DNA from: CBDBND01 sp965262665
GTDB lineage: Bacteria > Pseudomonadota > Alphaproteobacteria > Rhodospirillales > Rhodospirillaceae
Direction of reading: 5' to 3'
Length of the DNA stretch: 64,000 bases
NCBI GenBank assembly: GCA_965262665.1
Contig: CBDHFR010000004.1
Coordinates: 248,001-312,000, forward strand
Shown: one piece after another, positions 35,344 to 46,478 of the stretch
How positions within the stretch are numbered: position 1 is the stretch's first letter
Layout of the letters: the number at the start of each line of letters is the position of its first letter
Notes under the pieces: model-generated
What the model was told of the DNA's origin: nothing
The model's database searches: none
Seen by the model: the letters and a program-made list of their open reading frames with translations, nothing else
Position numbers and translations under genes: made by a program

Positions 35344-38300
35344 CTACTGACTTTCTTCAACCGTCACGACAAACGTGCCGGCTGCGTCGCCTGGAGTCCT
35401 CACACTGCCGTTCACCCACAACAGGTATTCGCCTGTAACTGAGGGTGTAAAGGGGCTTTCATCAAAATTGCTGAAGACAGGATCAAGGGTCGGGTCGCGA
35501 ACTTGAAACCACGGGAGCCGGAGAGTACCCTGTCCATCAGAGAGACCCTGCACATCAATGGAATAATTCCGGCCTCCCACAAGATCGAGCGCGTACCATG
35601 CCCCGCCGCCGGACATATCCTTGGCCTGCCCGGCGACACGTGCGCCAACCGCCAGGGGGCAGGCCTGATTGGAAAACTCGCACTTGTTGCCCAGCTCCAG
35701 GCTAAGAGCGGGCAGCGCACAGGCCGTGGACATATCGGTAATCACACCCGCCCCGCGATTATCGACGACATGCTGCAAAAACCCTTGGAAGGACTCAGTC
35801 TCGACCTGGATGACGTAGTGAAAAGCACCATTGGGGTCGACACTGGCACCGGACTCCAAGGTAGTGACGGGAATCACCGCCTGCCCTCTTCCGGGAAGGG
35901 TGCCCACAAAGTAGGTTCCGAGCTGATTGCCGGTGATGGCGTTATACAAACCGAGCGTCACCGGCGCGGCGGACGCCGAGGTGTTGTTGACAACAACGGT
36001 GCTGGGATAATCCGCCTGAAGCGTAGACGTATGAACGCCGTTCAATGTTGTGCGGTTTGAAGAGATTCCCGCCTCACAGGTGCTGAGATTGGAAAGGGTT
36101 CCATCGGCAGGGCTCCACAACACGTGCTGGAACCAACCGTCAAACTCCGTCTGCAGAGATGCGGAATAGTACTTGGGTTTCTGCGTACCGGGATTAATGC
36201 CCGACTCCACATCCGTGATGGCCACCTGAACCGACGCTCCGGGCTGAATGACATTACTGGTCCATTCGCCCAACCAGCTTAGCTCCTGGTCGGAAAGGGT
36301 GACATGGACAGACCCAGCCGATGAATCGTTGTTGTGAAAGCGCAGGAATGACTGCGCCAGGGTGTGTTCTGACGAAAACAAAGAACCGGTTTTAAGCACA
36401 GCAACCGTTGGATAGGGATCAGGCGGGTCTGAGAATGAACATATGGTCGTCATATCCGTGATCACCCCAGCTTGGATGTTGTGCACCAGATGCTGCAAGA
36501 AAGCCGGTGTTTCGGGATTATAATAAGGTGAAGGCGAACCGGATAAACCTTCGACGCGAATGACGAAGTGATTGATGCCCTTGGTATTGATGCCGGCATC
36601 CGCTTCAATATCGGCGGAGGGAATCACAACCTGGCCGCCACCGCGGGAAAGTTCAGGTGTTTCATAGGTTGCCAACCGCGCGCCATTGGCGGCGTCGTAG
36701 AGTCCGAGTGTGAATGACGAGTTCACTTTCGTTCTATTGGTGACAACGACCGCACTAGGGTATCCGTTATCGAGCTGAGAGGTGTGGACATTGGCCAGCG
36801 CATCGGCGCCGCCGGTCACGCCGAAGTCACAGGTGCTGAGATTCGTCAGCGTGCCGTCTACAGGACTCCATAGAACGTGCTGAAGCCAACCTTCGAAGCC
36901 ACCGTGCACAGCGGCCGCATAGTAAGCGGGCACGTCCGTGCCGGGATCAAGACTGGACTCCATATCCGTCACGGCAACCTGGATGGAGGCCCGGGCGGCA
37001 ATAGGCGGGCTGGTATATGTGGATAGGTAAGCGCCCGTTTCCTGATCCGATAAATCAACCCGCACCGTCTCGGTGGTCGTGCCGGCGTTATAAAAGCGCA
37101 AGAAGGATTGGCCGGTTGTCTGTTTAGACGAGAACAGAACCGAGGGCAAAACCGCGGGCGTGAACGTTACCGTTACGCTTGCGCTCTCCGACAATGTGAC
37201 TTCGCAGGTTCTATCATAGCCCGAACATGCTCCCGACCAGCTTTCGAAAGCCCACCCCGGGACGTCCTGCGCCGTCAACGTTACGACCTGATTTGTGTCA
37301 AAATAGGCACTGCAGGCATTGCCGCAATCTATCCCAGCCGGTTCACTTACAACAGAACCGGTACCACTGATTAACGTGGCCAGTATGGGCGATGCGGGAT
37401 CGGCAAGCTGGCTGCCAAAGTCAGCGACCGCATTGATGTTCTCGTTAAACTCCCGCGCGTTGTGCGCTGCTTCCGCGGCGTTTGCGTCGATTCCAAGGGC
37501 CGACCCATTCACGGTGATACCGGGATTGCTGAAGTATTGCAGCCTGGAGCAGGAAATCCTTAAGTCCAGGCACTCATTTGGGTACGCCATGGTGGTACTG
37601 AACTGGGCATCGGTATCGACGTAGCCAAAATTGTATTCGGCGGGTCCTGGCTGATCATCGTCATAGCCATAGCGATCATGTCTCCCGCCGAGGTTATGAC
37701 CGACTTCATGGGTGAAGGTTACCGGAGCGGGACCGGTCACCAAACTGACAGCCAACTTAGCAGCCTCAGATAGGTTGGGAAATTCGGTAATGTTATCGAG
37801 CAGGTAGGCGATACCGCCGATACGCGTAGCCTCGAAAGCCCACACAGACAGCAGGTCGGCATCGAGTGCAGCCCTCAGGTCATGAATCCTCGCAAAATCC
37901 TCAACACCTTGCTGAGCATCAGCCAGGACTTCTCCCCCTGGCGCCCCATTTGTGTAGTTGACCTGGTCAATACCGACGATCCGAACCTGCGCGGTGACCT
38001 CTGAGTTTGTGAGTGCCGTGTTAAGCCAAGCGACGGAGAGCGAGATTTCCGATCGAATATTTGGATATTTGGCCACGGTCGTTGGTGTGTAGACCACCAA
38101 AACCGTGATGATCGTATCTCCTTCCACTTGAGCAGACTCAAAACTTGAGTTGGATTTGCGACTTGGTTTGGCCGCGCCGGGCTCGGGCACCGGCGGGCGT
38201 ATGGCGTCATCTTTCATTTCTGGCCGCGCCGACTCATCGATTTCAGATAGCCGATGCCACCCCCGCCCCATGGGGGTAATCGCAAAGACTTGCCCCTGTG

Positions 38301-38838
38301 TCATGACGCGACCGGTGATAGCGCCATTGTCAAACACCAAAGTGACGGAACTGTAGGGATCACCGACAACCGTGCCGCGCCAGACGATAAGCCCTAACTC
38401 ATTGCGCTTCTGTTCAAGGTTGACGACATCCAGATCAACGTCAAAAAAGTTCAACACATGCTTGGTGGGGTCGGCGCTCGGCGCATTAGACTCCCGGTCG
38501 AGCCGCAATGGCACTGCAGCCTTCATGTGGCTGACCGCGGTGGGATTGACTTTTACGGTCTGTGTTCTCTTGACCCCGATGACAGCTGTTGAGGATCGCT
38601 CTTTGTCATCCTGCTCTACTTGTGGTTCTGAGAAAAAGAGTTGAGCCCGCAACGCGGGCAGGCGCGCAAGGCGTTCTTGAATGTCGGGCTGATCAATTTC
38701 AGTTGGGCGCGGCGGGCGTGGCTCAGACTCTGCAGAGAAACTCAAGCTGCTAAAGCACATGACCAGCGTGAACGCAAAAACTATTCGGCTTAAGAACTCC
38801 AGACTCCAGACTCCACACCTAACTGTTCGTCCGATCAT
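35344..38838 (-). CDS. Large secreted reprolysin-like zinc metalloprotease
   Basis: 1164 residues. A hydrophobic N-terminal segment (RIVFAFTLVMCFSSLSFSA) is a signal peptide. The catalytic motif HEVGHNLGGRH at 377-387 (HExGHxxGxxH) marks a metzincin of reprolysin type. A short beta domain near 495-565 (GSVVSEPAGIDCGNACSAYF, with cysteines) follows. Then come two tandem copies of a roughly 270-residue beta-rich module, each opening LFSS..T.QSFLRF and containing GWLQHVLWSP or GWFQHVLWSP. The last 110 residues resemble a PPC domain. It is probably exported to degrade or bind extracellular protein; the substrate is unknown. It stands alone on the minus strand. Confidence 0.88.
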   Translation of the reverse strand: MIGRTVRCGVWSLEFLSRIVFAFTLVMCFSSLSFSAESEPRPPRPTEIDQPDIQERLARLPALRAQLFFSEPQVEQDDKERSSTAVIGVKRTQTVKVNPTAVSHMKAAVPLRLDRESNAPSADPTKHVLNFFDVDLDVVNLEQKRNELGLIVWRGTVVGDPYSSVTLVFDNGAITGRVMTQGQVFAITPMGRGWHRLSEIDESARPEMKDDAIRPPVPEPGAAKPSRKSNSSFESAQVEGDTIITVLVVYTPTTVAKYPNIRSEISLSVAWLNTALTNSEVTAQVRIVGIDQVNYTNGAPGGEVLADAQQGVEDFARIHDLRAALDADLLSVWAFEATRIGGIAYLLDNITEFPNLSEAAKLAVSLVTGPAPVTFTHEVGHNLGGRHDRYGYDDDQPGPAEYNFGYVDTDAQFSTTMAYPNECLDLRISCSRLQYFSNPGITVNGSALGIDANAAEAAHNAREFNENINAVADFGSQLADPASPILATLISGTGSVVSEPAGIDCGNACSAYFDTNQVVTLTAQDVPGWAFESWSGACSGYDRTCEVTLSESASVTVTFTPAVLPSVLFSSKQTTGQSFLRFYNAGTTTETVRVDLSDQETGAYLSTYTSPPIAARASIQVAVTDMESSLDPGTDVPAYYAAAVHGGFEGWLQHVLWSPVDGTLTNLSTCDFGVTGGADALANVHTSQLDNGYPSAVVVTNRTKVNSSFTLGLYDAANGARLATYETPELSRGGGQVVIPSADIEADAGINTKGINHFVIRVEGLSGSPSPYYNPETPAFLQHLVHNIQAGVITDMTTICSFSDPPDPYPTVAVLKTGSLFSSEHTLAQSFLRFHNNDSSAGSVHVTLSDQELSWLGEWTSNVIQPGASVQVAITDVESGINPGTQKPKYYSASLQTEFDGWFQHVLWSPADGTLSNLSTCEAGISSNRTTLNGVHTSTLQADYPSTVVVNNTSASAAPVTLGLYNAITGNQLGTYFVGTLPGRGQAVIPVTTLESGASVDPNGAFHYVIQVETESFQGFLQHVVDNRGAGVITDMSTACALPALSLELGNKCEFSNQACPLAVGARVAGQAKDMSGGGAWYALDLVGGRNYSIDVQGLSDGQGTLRLPWFQVRDPTLDPVFSNFDESPFTPSVTGEYLLWVNGSVRTPGDAAGTFVVTVEESQ

Positions 38839-39136
38839 AACGCACCCATAGGAATTTCACGCCATACAGGATTATCAGGTGCTTGGGAAATGGTACTTGG
38901 GAAATGACGGCAAACATTTGGGATGGGGTCCGGTCTTGCGACCGGGCTTCCGTCTGATCGTTACCGCAGGCCCAAAGCAGACCGCTACTTCCGAAACCGG
39001 CATACTTTTACGCCGCCCTAATGGCCCAATTTTGCGCCGCCATTGACAAAACACACTTGTAATTTCGTCCACCAAACCCGCGTTTGGCTATCTAGAGTTG
39101 GGTATTGCTGTGTAGTGACGACGTATATTGGGACGC

Positions 39137-39157
39137 GAAGCCCCCGTTTTGGGCTTC
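39137..39157 (-). terminator. Hairpin downstream of the Bax-inhibitor gene
   Basis: GAAGCCC, seven bases, GGGCTTC, 20 bases past the stop codon. There is no T-run on the minus strand, so its terminator role is only likely. The rest of 38839-39176 holds no recognisable gene. Confidence 0.45.
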
Positions 39158-39176
39158 ACTTTGGTGTCAGCTGTGT

Positions 39177-39917
39177 CTATTCGCGGTTGCCCAGGAACAT
39201 GAGCAGGAACTGGAACAGGTTGACGAAGTTGAGATACAGCGCCACAGCACCCATCACCGCGACGTGTTCCTCAATCGGTGAACCGCCGACGTGGAAGTAG
39301 GAGTTCTTGATGCGCTGGGTGTCATACACCGTCAGTCCGGCAAAGATCAGCACACCGACGACGGAGATGACGAAACTCAGCATGGTCGACGGGAAGAAAA
39401 AGCTCGCGATCATCGCCAGGATCAAACCGATCAAGCCCATGAGCAAGAACGTACCGAAGCCCGACAGGTCCTTCTTGGTGGTGTAGCCCACCAGGCTCAG
39501 CCCGGCATAGGCACCGGCCGTGATGATGAACGTGCGCACCACACTGACCCCGGTATAGGTCAGCAGGATTGTCGACAAGCCGACGCCCATGGTGACGACA
39601 AACAGCCAATAGAGCATTTGCAGCGTCTTGGCCGAGCGTTTTTGCCAGGTGAAACTCATAAAAACGATCAGGCCCAACGGCAGGAACATGGAAATCATGC
39701 CAAGTCCGGTGTAGCCGACGATGCGGCCGCCATCGACCTGATAGAACAGGTTCATCAAGCCCGAGTTGGCGACGGCGTAGGCGACGATGCCCGACAACAG
39801 CAGGCCGGAAGCCATGTAGTTGTAGACACGTAGCATGTAAGCCCGCAGGCCTTCGTCCATGACGGCCGTTGCGGCCCGCCTGTCTGTCATCGTTCTGCGT
39901 TCGAGTTCGGTAGCCAT
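39177..39917 (-). CDS. Bax inhibitor-1/YccA family membrane protein
   Basis: 246 residues with seven predicted membrane helices. The N-terminal segment LRAYMLRVYNYMASGLLLSG, the middle SFTWQKRSAKTLQMLYWLF, and the C-terminal GLTVYDTQRIKNSYFHVGGS followed by ALYLNFVNLFQFLLMFLGNR are all typical of the family. These proteins act in membrane ion (calcium) leak or regulation of membrane proteolysis. ATG 39917 (MATELERRTMTDRRAA) is the likely start. Confidence 0.92.
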   Translation of the reverse strand: MATELERRTMTDRRAATAVMDEGLRAYMLRVYNYMASGLLLSGIVAYAVANSGLMNLFYQVDGGRIVGYTGLGMISMFLPLGLIVFMSFTWQKRSAKTLQMLYWLFVVTMGVGLSTILLTYTGVSVVRTFIITAGAYAGLSLVGYTTKKDLSGFGTFLLMGLIGLILAMIASFFFPSTMLSFVISVVGVLIFAGLTVYDTQRIKNSYFHVGGSPIEEHVAVMGAVALYLNFVNLFQFLLMFLGNRE

Positions 39918-40187
39918 GGTGCCCCTCACAAAAGTTGCGGTAAGTGGCCCGGAACACGACGGTGCCGGATCAGGTATAGACCAATATTGAGTGCTTCGCC
40001 CCTCCCTTCAACGGAAAATTCACGGAAATTTATCGACCTGCCGCGAGAGAATGTGTGGCATTGATCGGTAGTACTGGCCACGTAGTATTACCTCACGTGT
40101 GGAACTTTAGGATTTGTTGAGACTATGGCTCTTCAGTTTTCTGATAACGGTCCTGTTTTCCCTGGCGAATTCGTCGACTCACTCTTA

Positions 40188-41094
40188 GAGGCCGTTTCGA
40201 AAGGGGTTGAGTGGCCGGTGTCGATGTGATTCCAGGAAGGTTGCTGAAACCGATCTGGAGCCGCCATGTGGACGCCGACCACCCGAGAGCAGCATAGCCG
40301 CAAGGCGCTGCGTTATCAGACTGATTTGACCGCTGCGGAGTGGGTTGTGATCGAGCCTCATTTGCCTCCGGCTCATGGCACGGGACGGCCCCGGTCATGG
40401 CCGATGCGAGAGATCGTCAACGGCATTTTCTACGTGATGCGGGCTGGCTGCCCTTGGCGCTTGCTGCCAAGCGATTTACCACCGTGGGGCACGATCTATC
40501 GCTGGTTCGCTAAGTTCCGCGACGACGGCCTCCTTGAGAAGATCAACCACTTTCTGGTCATGGCCGATCGCGAGCGGGTCGGACGCGAGGCCAGCCCGAG
40601 CGGCGCGATTATCGACAGCCAGAGCGTCAAGACGACCGAGGCTGGTGGCCCCCGCGGCTACGATGCGGGCAAGAAGATCAAGGGGCGCAAGCGCCACGCG
40701 CTGGTCGACACCGACGGGCGCGGCCTCGTGCTCGAGGCGCATCCGGCGAGTATCCAGGACCGCGATGGTGGCGGGCCGCTGCTGTGCGCCTCACGCGGCT
40801 CGTTTCCGTTCATCGAGAAGGTCTTTGCCGATAGCGGCTACGCCGGCGAGAAGGTCGCCACGGCCACCATGATCGCCGTCGAGATCGTGCGCAAAAGCCC
40901 CGATCAGGTCGGCTTCGCCGTCCAACCGCGCCGCTGGGTCGTGGAGCGCTTCTTCGCCTGGATCAACCGCAACCGGCGACTGGCAAAGGACTTCGAGGCC
41001 ACCATCGCCTCGGCCCGCGCCTTCCTCTACGCCGCCTCCGTCATGCTCCTCGTCCGCAGATTGGCCCGAGCCGCATGACTTTCGAAACCGACTC
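40188..41094 (+). mobile_element. IS5-family insertion sequence, copy 2
   Basis: 907 bp, bounded by GAGGCCGTTTCGAAAG and CTTTCGAAACCGACTC and flanked by a TTA duplication (40185-40187 and 41095-41097). It appears recent: the host reading frame is otherwise intact on both sides. Confidence 0.95.
40266..41078 (+). CDS. IS5-family transposase
   Basis: 270 residues, apparently complete. DDE residues lie in IIDSQSVKT, FADSGYAGEK and the Glu of ERFFAWINRNRRLAKDFE. The N-terminal part (LTAAEWVVIEPHLPP, YVMRAGCPWRLLPSDLPPWG) is typical of the IS5 group with TNA targets. Intact version of the frameshifted copy at 13956. Confidence 0.95.
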   Translation: MWTPTTREQHSRKALRYQTDLTAAEWVVIEPHLPPAHGTGRPRSWPMREIVNGIFYVMRAGCPWRLLPSDLPPWGTIYRWFAKFRDDGLLEKINHFLVMADRERVGREASPSGAIIDSQSVKTTEAGGPRGYDAGKKIKGRKRHALVDTDGRGLVLEAHPASIQDRDGGGPLLCASRGSFPFIEKVFADSGYAGEKVATATMIAVEIVRKSPDQVGFAVQPRRWVVERFFAWINRNRRLAKDFEATIASARAFLYAASVMLLVRRLARAA

Positions 41095-44000
41095 TTAGCG
41101 GGAGAAGTCGTTTTCCTCTGTGGCACCGGGATAAGCGCGCCGCAGATGCCGGAGTTTCCGTATTTGGTTGAGTGCACCTTTAATAGGCTAGGCGTAAATC
41201 AAACAAAGTCAGAACAAACTGCGTTCAACCAAGGGCGATTCGAAGAAGTGCTTGGGTCCCTTAGCCGGCGATTAGTGGAGCCAACCGCCGTTACCCGCAC
41301 GGTCTCTGAGCTGCTCTCTGTTCCTGAACGTCTTTGTCTGGCTCGGCATCGGACGATTCTTCGCTTGTCCCGTGATCTCCATAATCGAGTCTGCGTCGTC
41401 ACTACGAACTTTGACACGTTGCTGGAACGGGCGGCGACTGATGTGGATGCGAACGTAACAGCAAAAGACATGAGCTTTGCCGGCCAGGCGTTGCCAGCAC
41501 CGGGAAGTCCCGGGTTTTCGGGAATAGTGCATATGCACGGCCGTCTTGCAGATCGGGAGCTTGGATTGGAGCAAAGCCAACTGATCCTGACAAGCGCTGA
41601 TTACGGCGATGCCTATATGCGTTCCGGATGGGCCTCGCGATTTCTCTTTGACTTGGCGCGCTGCAAGGTGATCGTGCTCGTAGGATACAGCGCTAACGAT
41701 GCACCGGTGCGATACTTCCTTAATGTTCTTGAAGCGGATCGCGTTCGCTTTCCCGACCTCAAACCGGTTTATGCGTTGGTTGGATATGACAGTGATCCGG
41801 AAAAGGCGATCCGCTCCTGGGACACCCTTGCCGTGACCCCTCTACCCTACTGCAAGGTAAATGGAGAGACCGGAAAAACCGATCACACGCCACTTTGGCG
41901 TGACTTGGCAGCACTGGCTAAGGTCGCCGAACGACCGAAAAAGTTGCGGCGAGAGCGCGCAACAAAGATTTTAGAATGTCCTGCTGCGGAAGCCAGCTCT
42001 ACCTCGCGCAGTGAACTTCATTGGTTGTTTGCGGGACGGAGAGATCTTTGGACCGTTGCCTTGGATTCCATTACCGATCCCGCGTGGTTTAGGTTCTTTC
42101 AGGACGAGGGGCTTTGGTCCGCAGAAGAGCTCGCATGGATAATACCCGCTTGGATAACCAAAGACTTCAAGAACCCGGAACGGTTTGAATGCGCACGTGA
42201 CTGGCAAGAACGTCTCGGACGAGCCTTCACTGAGAAGATTGGAGAGCGGTTGCATAATGCAAACGATTTGGACGAGGTCTGGACCGGTGTGTGGCGGCTC
42301 TTTTGCCTCGGTGATTCCGTTCGACGAGATACATCGGTTTACTATAGGACGAAAAAACAGCTTGCGAGTGGCATCGTCCTAGACAGCGATCTGAAACGGG
42401 CTGTGAACTTACTGGCGCCGAGGCTTGTTCTGCACCGGCGGCGTCACGAGCTTTACGAGGAAGACGGTTCTCAACCGATCCGGCGGCTTAGCGATCTAGT
42501 ATCGGTGCAAATGAAACTCCTTGACCGCTACAGGGCCAATGAATTGGTTGACGCTTTGTCCGAGATACCGGAGCGAAGCGGAAGGATTCTCGAACTCGCG
42601 ACAACGGAACTGCAATCTTCGCTTACACTTGAGACCGAGCTGGACTTGATCGGCGAAAAACATGACCAAAACGATTTCACAGTGCCCTCAATCGAAGGCC
42701 ATACCCAGAATGAGTATCGCGAGGGGGTGAATTTTCTGATTCGCTTACTTGTGAATTGCTTGCCTAACGCTAGGGCTTTGGACCGGGAACATACGAGAAA
42801 ACTTGTTATTGACTGGGAGCGGCTTCCCGGACGGATTGGACTTCGTCTTTACCTCCATGCGATGCGGGACCCCGAACTATTCGATGTCGACGACGCTATG
42901 TCGGCTCTATTATCAATTTCCGATGCGCATTTCTGGTCGATGCGGCGGGAAATTGCACTTCTGCTCAGGGATCGGGCAGCAAGTGTATCTCTTGAGTGTA
43001 TAAGCCGGGTTGAGGAACGGATACGAGAGAGAGGCGATGCCTATTACGACAATTTCCAAATAGAGGAAGGCGAATCTGATTGGCGTAGTCATGCCCGCGA
43101 CACAACGGTATGGCTACGCCTGAAGATGCTGCAGGAATCTAAAGCACTTACCGCAGTGGGAGCTGCAGAACTGTCTGCCATCACAAAACGACGCCCATAC
43201 TTGGACCGTGACGTTGAAGACCGTGACTTCTTTGGCAGTTATACTTCTGAAGTTCGCAGTATTATTGGTGATCCCGCGCCGATCGTAGAAGCGCCCCCAG
43301 ATGATCGCCTGCGCGTTGCTCATGAACTCATGGAAAGCCCGGATTCCGATAAGCAGGAAGGCTGGCCCGCGTATTGCCGATCAGATCCACAGGGAGCATT
43401 CGACTCCCTTTCTAACAGTGACCTTACGACCGAGAACAAAACGCTATGGGACCACTTTCTCTCCGCGCTGGCATTTGGCGATGAAGCGAGCAAGTCGGTT
43501 CGCGAGGACCTCTCAGTCAAGGCATTGGAACACTTATCTGAAAAGGATGCAGAGACTTTGCAGCCGATGGCATCAAGGCTTTGCGATCTGATCTCCTTTG
43601 TGCCGAGAGACCGGGTTGCTGATGTCGATGGCTGGCTTGTGAAACTCCGGGACATGATTATACAGCAGCAGATAGAGCCGATCGAGTCTGAAACCGACCT
43701 TTATGCCAAAGCAATAAATTCTTCGGCCGGTAAACTTTCTGAGATGTTGCTTATTGAAATAGATGCCCGGAAGAAAGCAAATCAAGATCCTACGGAAGCG
43801 CAATGTGATCTTATCCGAAGTATTGTAGATGACGCAGGACTCGCAGGCCAGATGGGGCGTACTATTTTTGCAAGATCCGCGGCTTTTCTCCTCTCCATAG
43901 ATCGGCCATTTTTTCAGAAAAAATTTACGACTTATATTAACTCTGAGACTAATGAAGGAGCAGCGCTGCGTGCCGTGATGCTGTCATATGGTGCAATCAC

Positions 44001-44642
44001 ACCTGAGGTTACCTTTGCATTTGGCGAGGCAATCATTACAGGCGCCATTGAAAGTGAACAAACCGATGAGTACGCGACAGCTATTGCTGCAAACATTCTT
44101 CGGCCGGCCCTCGCGGACCTTATAGACGATGATACGGTTGACTGGGGCCTGACAGCTTCTCAAGTCGCACAGGCTTTACGGGATGCACATCCGCCCATAC
44201 GCCGCGGAGCATTGGATGTGCTGGCGAAGTGGGTTCAAAATGATGAAGCAGGCCCGGCGGTTGCTTGGCAGCGGATTGTTATGCCGTTTTTCGAGAAATT
44301 ATGGCCAAAGGAACGTGAATTTCTCGATGTATCCTTTACCAATAATCTAATTGATCTTGTTGTTGCTTCAGGTGGGAAATTTCCCAAAGCTTTGGAGCTT
44401 GTGCGACCGTATATCCGCCCATACGGTCATGGTCATGGAAGTCTTCATGCCATTATTGTTTCAAAAGTCTATAAGAATTTTCCCCACGAAACGTTGGAAT
44501 TAATTTGGTTGGTTTGCGGTCCCAAGAGCCGCGGAAGCTTCTATGATCTTCCAGAGATCATCGACAAGCTTATTGAGACGGAACCCGACATTGAAATTGA
44601 TCGTCGATTGCAATGGTTAGAGCAGAAAGCGGAGAGATATGA

Positions 44643-44789
44643 ATGACCTCGGCTATACGTACAATGTACGTGGGGCGGCTAACGGAGGGAACATATCCAA
44701 GTTTGAACTGCGGCGTATTCGGTGAACCCCCTAGCGTTAATCAGCTCTTCAATCTTGTTAGCTGTGCACGTGCGGAGTCACGAAGTTGA
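44643..44789 (+). CDS. Short reading frame coupled to the SIR2 gene
   Basis: A 48-codon frame whose ATG overlaps the SIR2 stop as ATGA, the usual sign of translational coupling. It opens MTSAIRTMYVGRLTEGTYPS. I do not recognise it; it may be the start of a second defence gene cut off by rearrangement. Confidence 0.3.
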   Translation: MTSAIRTMYVGRLTEGTYPSLNCGVFGEPPSVNQLFNLVSCARAESRS

Positions 44790-44916
44790 TGGACAGGCCA
44801 GTCGGTAGCCTAATCCGCAGCCGGGTTCCCGGGCCGGGTATGCTTGACCAAGCGTTTAGTTGAGTTGGTGACCGCGGGTAAGTTTGGAATTGTGTGCTTT
44901 CAGGATTACTTGTCGA

Positions 44917-46165
44917 TTAAATGTCCAAGGCCTTGGCAAGATTATTGATAATGCGGACGGTTTCGACTGACGTTTGAACGATCCGGCGGATGGCAGAAAT
45001 CAAATCACGTGACTCTTCGAACCAGCCGTTGGGGTCGTTGACAATTCCGCTATGTTTATCCGTGATGACACGGTAGCGGTCAATAAACCATTCCAGCGGG
45101 GTGCGGCCGTTGACAACGTAATGGTGGGCCTCGGCGGGGATTCCAGACAAGCGGACATGATCATTGACGATCAGCGTGCCGTTGTCGTTACCCGAAAAGC
45201 GCATTTTGCGGGTCCCTATTAGGAAGTACTCGGTTTGCGGATTGTCAGGCTTTAGCTCCGTAGTGAGGGGGTATTCATCGCAAGTCTCGTAATTGATGTG
45301 GAGTTCGGTAAAGGCCCGACCCGCTTCAGCGAAGGCGCGGAAGTCAGGTGCCATGGGAATTCGAAGCAACTCCTTTGAGAAGGCAGTCGCGAAGCGCTCG
45401 CGAAAGTCAGGAGCATGCAAGACACCGTAAACGTAATCGTAAATGGCGTCTTTCGTGATCGTGTCGTCGGAGTAGTGTTCACGAAAAGTGGCGAGCGCGG
45501 TATCGGAGATGTTGTCAATGCGTTCAAGTGGTGGCGGATCGTCGAGCAGGTCCGGCTCTCCGTCGTACGGGTTTGTATAGCGGTAGCGTGGAAAGCACTG
45601 ACTTTTTGAGATGACTTCGAGGTCCGGCATCGCATCGACCATCAATGCCGAAAACGGCTTTGTCGAGCCGATACCCGGGACGCAGATGGCGCGGTTGTCG
45701 ATGTCCGGCGAGGGGAAGATCTTGTCTATCTGGTACTTGTTGTTGGCCAGCGTGTAGTCGACATAGCGGTGCTGTTTAATGAAAGGCGGGTAAGGCATGA
45801 CCCAGGTGTTGTTCTCAGAATACGAGGTTGCCTTGCGCCTTCGGAGATTGTTTTTCAGCTCGCGGTCCCATCTGACACCAGACGAGTGGTGATCGACAAT
45901 TACATCGAGATCAGCATCACCGCCGTTTGGAGCGTTCCATTGGCGCAGTGCACTTAAATATTCGTCAACGACTCGCTGGCCGTTATGTGCGCAGGCTTCG
46001 CGAGAAAAGTTGTAGAGGTAAGCGTCGCGGCTAGTCGCTAGTCCTCTCGAATACAGCTGAAAGATCGCATTATCCTTTGTGCCGGCCTTGGCGGCTTTGC
46101 ACCCCATCGGATACAGGGCGTCGTACGTTTCATCGCGTTGCCCAATCCAATCGTGATGTCGATCG
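44917..46165 (-). pseudogene. Type ISP restriction-modification enzyme, C-terminal fragment
   Basis: About 415 residues. DWIGQRDETYDALYPMGCKA, FQLYSRGLATSRDAYLYNFS, then IDKIFPSPDIDNRAICVPGI and FREHYSDDTITKDAIYDYVY match the C-terminal coupler and target-recognition part of single-chain type ISP enzymes (LlaBIII/LlaGI type). The nuclease, helicase and methyltransferase domains, about 1,100 residues, are missing. The first ATG in frame is 46107, but similarity extends upstream to about 46165, where conjugation remnants on the other strand begin. Inactive by itself. Confidence 0.75.
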
Positions 46166-46238
46166 GGGACGATATGCAGATGATGCCGGACAGGCCGTGC
46201 CGCGCGTGGATACGGTTACCGTAAAGCGTAGACCCGCC

Positions 46239-46466
46239 ATGCCGGCGGCGGATTCAAAATGCGGATTGCGTGGAGAAAAAACAAGCGCCGCAAAAGCGCT
46301 GGCCGGCGTTCCGGCAAAGGCGCACACCGGGAAAACGGATAAGCAGCGCAGGCCTTCTCCCGTGCCTCCTCCTCCCGTTGCACCCCCGGCAACGAAGGCT
46401 GCGGACAACGCGGGCCTCCAGGACCCGTCCGGCAACGCCGGTCCGAAGCGGGCCAGGCGGACTTAG
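46239..46466 (+). pseudogene. Proline-rich tail, possibly of a TraD-like coupling protein
   Basis: A frame rich in Lys, Ala and Pro (RRPSPVPPPPVAPPATKA) ending 12 bases before the MobF relaxase start. Coupling-protein genes commonly end this way directly upstream of MobF relaxases. No NTPase motif is present, so the name rests on position and composition. Confidence 0.35.
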
Positions 46467-46478
46467 GGGGTGGTGCTG

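Larger units (their letters stand above)
40125..44646 (+). pseudogene. Defence-type SIR2 domain protein, split by an IS5 element
   Basis: Exon-like pieces 40125-40187 and 41098-44646 join in frame when the IS5 element and one TTA copy are removed, giving about 1,203 residues. The N-terminal 300 residues are a SIR2-like NAD-binding domain: VVFLCGTGISAPQMPEF (glycine-rich loop with Ser), VCVVTTNFDTLLERA (the TTN-D motif), HMHGRL (catalytic His) and VLVGYSANDAPVRYFL. The remaining 850 residues are helical, possibly repeat-like, with no motif I can name. The size and layout resemble defence-associated sirtuins (DSR), which deplete NAD on phage infection. The IS5 sits at codon 22, before the NAD-binding loop, so the gene is silenced unless the downstream ATG at 41146 is used, which would lack the loop. 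Confidence 0.8.
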
